The notes beneath the pieces were generated by a model. The model worked only from the letters and a program-made list of their open reading frames with translations, was not told the DNA's origin and ran no database searches. From PNNG01 sp046291695 (GTDB lineage: Bacteria > Bacteroidota > Bacteroidia > UBA7662): 64,000 bases of DNA. Positions 59,495 to 64,000 of the stretch are shown piece by piece (positions within the stretch are counted from its first letter, which is position 1; each line of letters begins with the position of its first letter). The DNA is taken from contig JBKBSO010000017.1 in the NCBI GenBank assembly GCA_046291695.1, forward strand, positions 1 through 64,000, read 5' to 3'. The position numbers and the translations under genes are program-made.

Positions 59495-61590
59495 GCAAAC
59501 AATTCAAACCAGTATGGTTAATGCTATTGTTTTCAGTATTGTCGCAATGGGTACTGGCTCGAGGTATTGTGGTAAGCAATGTAAGCCTGAGCGATCAGGA
59601 TAGCACAGCCGGGTATTCTTTGGTTCGTTTCGACATAAGTTGGTTCGATTCGTGGCGGTACAGTGCAGCGGCCGATATTAATTCGTGGGATGCAGCCTGG
59701 GTATTTGTAAAGTTTAGGGTGGGTGGGGTCGATTATCTTTCGGCGGCCGGCGCTACCAATACGGGGAATGTCATTACGGTAAACACCACCACCGGTTTAA
59801 GGCCTGGGATGGCCCTTTCGGTAAGTACAGGCACAGGTGAATTTCCTGCCCAAGCCCGGGTAGTTTCCATCATCAGCGATACCCAATTTGAAGCCAGTGA
59901 AGCGCCAACCACACCATTATCCGCCGGAGCCGTGGTGTTGGGCAGTCGGCCTTGGGAACATGCCTGGTTAGGCAATAGCGGTGAGCATACGCCCGGAACA
60001 GGCAGCTCGGCCGTATATGAATCAGGGCTGAAGCATCCCGATTCGGCTTACCAATTGAGTAGCAATCCGGCCTTAGGGGTTTTTATTTACCGAAATTCGG
60101 AAGGCTATGGCGCTTTGAATATCAGCAATATCGGATTGCGGTGGAATTATGCAGTGCAATCGGTAGGTCATAACGATGTGGTAGAAGTGCAGGTTTATGC
60201 CATCGAAATGGTGTATGTGCCTGAAGGCGCCTTTGAGCTGGGCGACAGCAGCATCAGCAATGTTCGTGGGCATTTTCGCGATGCCGACGCAAATATTCCG
60301 TTCAGGATCTTATCGGATGGCGTCCTCACCTTGGGCGGTTCAAGCGCCGGGCAGCTGGGTAATAACCATGCTACAGGCATGAGCAGCCCCGACGATTATG
60401 ACAACAGCACCACCCAGTCGTTACCGGCGGCTTTCCCTACGGGCTATACGAGTTGGTACGCGATGAAATACGAAATTAGCCAGCAGCAGTATGTCGATTT
60501 TTTAAATAGCCTTAACCGATTGCAACAGCAACAGCGTACGGCTACTGACCTTAGCCCCGGCTTAACCTCAATAAGCAATCGTTATGTACTTTCGGGAACT
60601 GTTGGGCTTCAAAACCGCAATGGAATCAGATGTGATGCCACGATTTCAGCAAGTGCAGCGGTGCAGTTTTATTGCGATTTGAATGGCAATGGCACGGGCG
60701 CTGAGGCCGACGATGGCATGTTCATCGCCTGTAACTATTTGTCGTGGGCCGATTTGGCCGCTTATGCCGATTGGTCGGCATTGCGCCCCATCACCGAAAC
60801 CGCCTATGAAAAGCTGGCAAGAGGTCAGCGCATGGCCATTCGCGATGGTTATGCTTGGGCCACAAGCGATTTACTCGCGGCGGAAGCCATTGCCAGCGGG
60901 GGTACAGCAAGTGAAGCCATAAGCACATCAGGCGCGAATGCGGTATTCAACAATGAAAGTGGTGTACAAGGGCCTGTGCGCGTGGGGGCATTTGCCGATA
61001 CGGCCATTACCCGCGAAGCCGCCGGTGCCGGATTTTGGGGTGCTATGGAGTTGAGTGGTAATTTGGCCGAGCGCTTGGTAAGTACCGGTCATCCCAGCGG
61101 GCGGGCCTTTACCGGGCAGCACGGGGATGGTGCGCTTATAGACACCGGAAATAGCTTGGCGCTATATGGGAATGCCAATACCGTGGATTGGCCGCCCGCA
61201 AATGGTGACGGACACGGCTTGCGCGGTGGGAATTGGGCTTCCAATGACTTGGCGCTGCGCATTTCCGATAGGCTGGATGCCAGCGCAGGAGGAGCCGGAC
61301 GCTCGGCCAATGCCGGAGGTCGCCTGGCAAGAAGCATAAGCTGCAGTGTGCCGTCGGGTACTGCAGTGGTTACAGGCGACAGCATTCCGGCCGGAGGAAC
61401 TGCCGTATTTACCGCCAGCGGTGCAGGCAGTGCCTACTGGTGGATTGTGCCCCCAGGTTGGGAAGTGGTAAGCGGACAAGGAACGGCCACCGTAACCATT
61501 TATGCCGAATACCCTTCGGTATTGCGGGTGGCGCCTTATAACGACTGTGGAAGTGGTGAAGAAGTAAGAGTAACTGTAACCGTTGATTAA
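59491..61590 (+). CDS. Secreted FGE/SUMF1-fold protein, second of three, with PKD-like tail
   Basis: A 699-residue paralogue. Signal peptide (about 1-24, ending LARG), N-terminal beta domain, inserted module (about 78-152, GLRPGMALSV), FGE fold (about 237-615, VYVPEGAFELG, LRPITETAYEKLARG, WGAMELSGNLAERL, LRGGNW) and a C-terminal PKD/Ig-like domain (about 617-699, YWWIVPPGWEVVSGQGT). The FGE catalytic cysteines are missing here too. One stretch of DNA is about 93 per cent identical to the first gene (see findings). Translation is coupled to both neighbours. Confidence 0.85.
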   Translation: MSKQFKPVWLMLLFSVLSQWVLARGIVVSNVSLSDQDSTAGYSLVRFDISWFDSWRYSAAADINSWDAAWVFVKFRVGGVDYLSAAGATNTGNVITVNTTTGLRPGMALSVSTGTGEFPAQARVVSIISDTQFEASEAPTTPLSAGAVVLGSRPWEHAWLGNSGEHTPGTGSSAVYESGLKHPDSAYQLSSNPALGVFIYRNSEGYGALNISNIGLRWNYAVQSVGHNDVVEVQVYAIEMVYVPEGAFELGDSSISNVRGHFRDADANIPFRILSDGVLTLGGSSAGQLGNNHATGMSSPDDYDNSTTQSLPAAFPTGYTSWYAMKYEISQQQYVDFLNSLNRLQQQQRTATDLSPGLTSISNRYVLSGTVGLQNRNGIRCDATISASAAVQFYCDLNGNGTGAEADDGMFIACNYLSWADLAAYADWSALRPITETAYEKLARGQRMAIRDGYAWATSDLLAAEAIASGGTASEAISTSGANAVFNNESGVQGPVRVGAFADTAITREAAGAGFWGAMELSGNLAERLVSTGHPSGRAFTGQHGDGALIDTGNSLALYGNANTVDWPPANGDGHGLRGGNWASNDLALRISDRLDASAGGAGRSANAGGRLARSISCSVPSGTAVVTGDSIPAGGTAVFTASGAGSAYWWIVPPGWEVVSGQGTATVTIYAEYPSVLRVAPYNDCGSGEEVRVTVTVD

Positions 61591-61591
61591 C

Positions 61592-63442
61592 ATGAAACTG
61601 AACCACAACTTTTTTTACACGCTGCTTTTTATGTTGTTTGCACAGTGGCTTAGCTCCAGTTTAATGCCGGCAGCCGCCAACAACATTAGCGTTAGCAATG
61701 TACGATTAACCGACCGCGATGTGTCGGCCGGCGTGAATAATCCAGCCAATTTTACCTTTATCAGGCTGAATCTCGAGTGGGAAAATGCCTGGCGATTGAA
61801 CTATGTGGTTGGCATTAATAATCGCGATGCCGCTTGGCTTTTTGTAAAGTATAGGATTGAGGGTGGTGAATGGCAACATGCCCGCTTACACGATAGTGGA
61901 CATGATATGGGCAGTTGGACCGGCTCGGGCTCGGGTCCGGCGGTTTTTGAAGCCGGTTTGCTCGATCCGGAAGCAGCTTTCGACAACAGTACCAACCCTT
62001 GTTTGGGTTTATTTATTTCGCGCTCAAGCACTGGTTTGGGGAGCTTTGGGGCCGAAGACATGCGTATTCGCTGGAATTATGGAGCGCAAGGGGTGACGGA
62101 TGATGATTTGGTGGAAGTGAAAGTGTACGCCCTCGAAATGGCCTTTGTGCCGCAGGGAGGCTTTGTGGTAGGCACACGAGGTCAGGAAACAGGCTCCTTT
62201 ACCAATGGCTCATGGACGAGCGGAAATACCGTACCCTTGCGTATTGGTGCTGAATCGGCCATTACCGTGGCGCAAACAGTCGGAAATTTATGGGGTCGTT
62301 CAACCGTAGGCGACAGTACCATTGGGGGTGCAGCTACCATTCCTGCCGCATTTCCAAAAGGCTACAGGGCCTTTTACGTGATGAAGTACGAAATTACCCA
62401 GGAGCAATGGATCGATTTTTTTAATACGCTTACCACCGATCAGCAGGCGAATCGCGACATTACCGATGCTAGCGGTAAAGACAGTGACGGGCTTGTAAAT
62501 CGGAACAACGTGAGCTGGAGTAGCGGTTTCGATGCTGAATTGCCGGCTGACGAATTTGGGGATGTCCCCTGCAACTTTTTAAGCTGGGCCGATGTAGCGG
62601 CTTATCTCGACTGGTCAGGATTGCGCCCCATGACCGAGTTGGAGTTCGAAAAAATTTGTCGTGGCGATCGTGCCGGACAGCCGCATGAGTATGCCTGGGC
62701 GAATAGCCAGGTTGCCGATGCTCCTTATAGCATTTCGGATGCAGGTTTGCCCAACGAAAGTATATCGGCCAATTACAACAGCAGCGATTTGGCCGGGAAT
62801 GCACACTATAGTTTGACCAATGGTCCGGCCGGCCCTTTGCGGGTAGGAATATTTGCGGCGAATGCAGCGAGTACCGGACGAATTACAGCAGGTGCTGCCC
62901 GTTATGGCGCCCTCGAAATGAGCGGAAATTTGTGGGAGCGAGCAGTAACCATGGCCTTGCCGGCAGGGCGTGCTTACACCGGTTTACATGGCAATGGGGC
63001 ATTAAATACGGCTGGAAATGCCGATGTTAGCCATTGGCCGGGTAGCGATGCATTGGGCGCGGGCTTAAGAGGTGGAGGCTGGAACAGCACGGCAGCCCAT
63101 TTGCGGTTGGCCGACAGGTCGAGGGCCGCGGAGGCCAATTCAGTTCGGGGGAGTGATTTTGGCGGAAGAGGGGTGCGCACCATTATTTGTAATGTGCCGG
63201 GCGATCAGCCTGCGGTGATTGACGACGATGAACCCCTGACGAATGTATTGGAGCTAAGCACTACGGGTGCCGGCACCGGCGAGGGTTATCTTTGGGTTGT
63301 GCCTTCCGACTGGCAAATCATTAATGGTCAGGGTAGTGGAGCCATCAATGTGGTGGTGGGTAGTTTACCAGCCACGGTGCGTGTGAGTATTGTGAACCAG
63401 TGTGGCTCAGGGCCCGAACGTGAGCGGACGTTTAATCCGTAA
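61592..63442 (+). CDS. Secreted FGE/SUMF1-fold protein, third of three, with PKD-like tail
   Basis: A 616-residue paralogue. Signal peptide about 1-28, N-terminal beta domain starting NNISVSNVRL, no inserted module, FGE fold (about 180-535, AFVPQGGFVVG, LRPMTELEFEKICRG, YGALEMSGNLWERA, LRGGGW) and a PKD-like tail (about 540-616, YLWVVPSDWQIINGQGS). The catalytic cysteines of FGE are absent. The ATG at 61592 follows the previous stop by one base; a TTG at 61583 would overlap it. No known T9SS tail, so how it leaves the cell beyond Sec is unclear. Confidence 0.85.
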   Translation: MKLNHNFFYTLLFMLFAQWLSSSLMPAAANNISVSNVRLTDRDVSAGVNNPANFTFIRLNLEWENAWRLNYVVGINNRDAAWLFVKYRIEGGEWQHARLHDSGHDMGSWTGSGSGPAVFEAGLLDPEAAFDNSTNPCLGLFISRSSTGLGSFGAEDMRIRWNYGAQGVTDDDLVEVKVYALEMAFVPQGGFVVGTRGQETGSFTNGSWTSGNTVPLRIGAESAITVAQTVGNLWGRSTVGDSTIGGAATIPAAFPKGYRAFYVMKYEITQEQWIDFFNTLTTDQQANRDITDASGKDSDGLVNRNNVSWSSGFDAELPADEFGDVPCNFLSWADVAAYLDWSGLRPMTELEFEKICRGDRAGQPHEYAWANSQVADAPYSISDAGLPNESISANYNSSDLAGNAHYSLTNGPAGPLRVGIFAANAASTGRITAGAARYGALEMSGNLWERAVTMALPAGRAYTGLHGNGALNTAGNADVSHWPGSDALGAGLRGGGWNSTAAHLRLADRSRAAEANSVRGSDFGGRGVRTIICNVPGDQPAVIDDDEPLTNVLELSTTGAGTGEGYLWVVPSDWQIINGQGSGAINVVVGSLPATVRVSIVNQCGSGPERERTFNP

Positions 63443-63840
63443 CAGCGCACTGCGTGTTCATTCAAAAATTCAAGTTGAGCGCAGCGAAATCCCGCAAGGC
63501 GGGATTCAAAATTTGTACGTGATGTAAACCAATGGGTGCGGCTTCGATCATACGACGGGCTCATTTGAGATCCCGAGTCGGCTATCGCCATTCAGGATGC
63601 CGCATGATGCGAAACAGCGGGAATTTCCGCTGAAATGAGTAAGGCAAACACCCAAATTTATGGATTTATCGTTGCTCCGCAGCATAGGCGTCAAGACCTT
63701 CTGAGTGCACTTTCCTGCGTTTTACCCTATTATTTTTCCTCATGGTTTTGGCATACTTATGAATGCCCGCACACAATTTTTACCCCATTTGAGCTTCGCC
63801 AACTGACTTCAGCTTATATTGTAGGCGTAATCCAACTTTT
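63443..63840. repeat. Non-coding stretch with nested hairpins, possible dispersed element
   Basis: These 398 bases hold no convincing gene. AATCCCGC (63488-63495) pairs with GCGGGATT (63499-63506) around AAG, without a T-run after it. CAGCGG (63615-63620) pairs with CCGCTG (63627-63632), nested inside CTCATTT (63560-63566) and AAATGAG (63633-63639). This nested layout is like a small intergenic repeat or MITE-like element; only one copy is visible. The stretch 63640-63840 is plain A/T-rich sequence and presumably contains the promoter of the gene at 63841, which I could not place. Confidence 0.35.
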
Positions 63841-64000
63841 ATGAACAAGCTGAAGGGCATGAAGCCCCGTAAACGTATTTGGTTATCAATTGGAGCTGCG
63901 GTTTTGGTAGTGGCTGCTGCGGTTATTTGGGCAGTGCCTTCAAAACAAAAGGGCTCAACCACAACAAGTTCGACCATGGCCCCTGCGGTCGATCCGGCTT
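63841..64000 (+). CDS. N-terminus of a membrane-anchored protein, cut by the window end
   Basis: Only 53 residues are visible: a basic start (MNKLKGMKPRKRIW), one hydrophobic helix (about 14-32) and a Ser/Thr/Pro-rich stretch (STTTSSTMAPAV). This looks like the anchor and linker of an efflux-pump periplasmic adaptor (HlyD/MacA type), but other single-pass exported proteins begin the same way, so the identity is a guess. Confidence 0.55.
   Translation, partial: MNKLKGMKPRKRIWLSIGAAVLVVAAAVIWAVPSKQKGSTTTSSTMAPAVDPA

Noticed and set aside
57626..63442. FGE-fold proteins as targets of a diversity-generating retroelement
   Set aside because: DGR variable proteins often have this fold, but there is no reverse transcriptase or template repeat in the window, and the C-terminal codons are not rich in AAC/AAT.
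63635..63844. 69-residue open frame before the last gene
   Set aside because: It has no ribosome site, unusual composition and overlaps the start of the next gene; most likely non-coding.
1..64000. tRNA, rRNA, CRISPR arrays, IS elements, prophage genes
   Set aside because: I looked at all intergenic gaps; none shows a tRNA T-loop pattern, regularly spaced direct repeats, or transposase/integrase motifs.

Overview
The window looks like a chromosomal contig from a Bacteroidota bacterium, probably of the Saprospiria/Chitinophagia type. The evidence is of several kinds. Promoters have the Bacteroidota form (TTTG, about 19 bases, TAnnTTTG). Several secreted proteins end in type IX secretion (T9SS) or FlgD-like C-terminal domains. 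There is a TonB-dependent receptor with a CarboxypepD_reg-like N-terminus, a PorV/PorQ-family barrel, LruC and DUF4286 proteins, and a START-like gene next to LptF/LptG. Genes are dense on both strands. I saw no tRNA, rRNA, CRISPR array, transposase, integrase or phage gene.

Layout. 1-5.2 kb: an REP-like hairpin element, GTP-type PEP carboxykinase, an arsenate-reductase-like protein with a signal peptide paired with an arsenite methyltransferase, glutathione peroxidase and a TauE/SafE permease. 5.4-12.4 kb: a universal stress protein, then the collinear run rpmH-rnpA-yidD-ctpA-tauE-M28 peptidase-tsaB and an ArsR-type regulator. 12.4-19.8 kb: a secreted lamin-tail-domain protein, asd, a T9SS-exported alpha-amylase, DUF1543, a frameshifted MORN/YwqK-like gene and a 41-residue membrane protein. 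19.8-25.5 kb, minus strand: radA, hflX, OmpA-like lipoprotein, anmK and an SDR. 25.6-30 kb: LruC lipoprotein, TPR protein, DUF4286 protein and an FMN oxidoreductase.

30.2-39 kb is a strongly expressed-looking three-gene unit: a 1229-residue TonB-dependent receptor, a 1325-residue secreted protein of unknown function and a PorV/PorQ-family barrel. It ends in a terminator that lies inside the leader of greA. 39-42.9 kb: greA, a HIT protein, ruvC, an oligopeptide-type ABC permease and a SpoIIE/RsbU-type phosphatase. 42.9-53.7 kb is a surface polysaccharide region: O-antigen ligase-like protein, Wzz-like protein, flippase, GT9, an outer-membrane protein, GT2, GT4, an LptF/LptG permease and a START-like protein. 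53.9-57.4 kb: a subtilisin-family protease with a T9SS alpha/beta hydrolase, and an unknown protein. 57.6-63.4 kb: three tandem, translationally coupled secreted proteins with formylglycine-generating-enzyme (FGE/SUMF1) folds that lack the catalytic cysteines. A structured intergenic stretch follows, then the start of a membrane-anchored protein cut by the window end.

The best candidates for undescribed biology are the receptor/giant protein/PorV-like triad, the tandem FGE-fold surface proteins with their optional inserted module, and the greA leader, which has a promoter followed at once by an intrinsic terminator. Functions are assigned by reading motifs; no database search was run.
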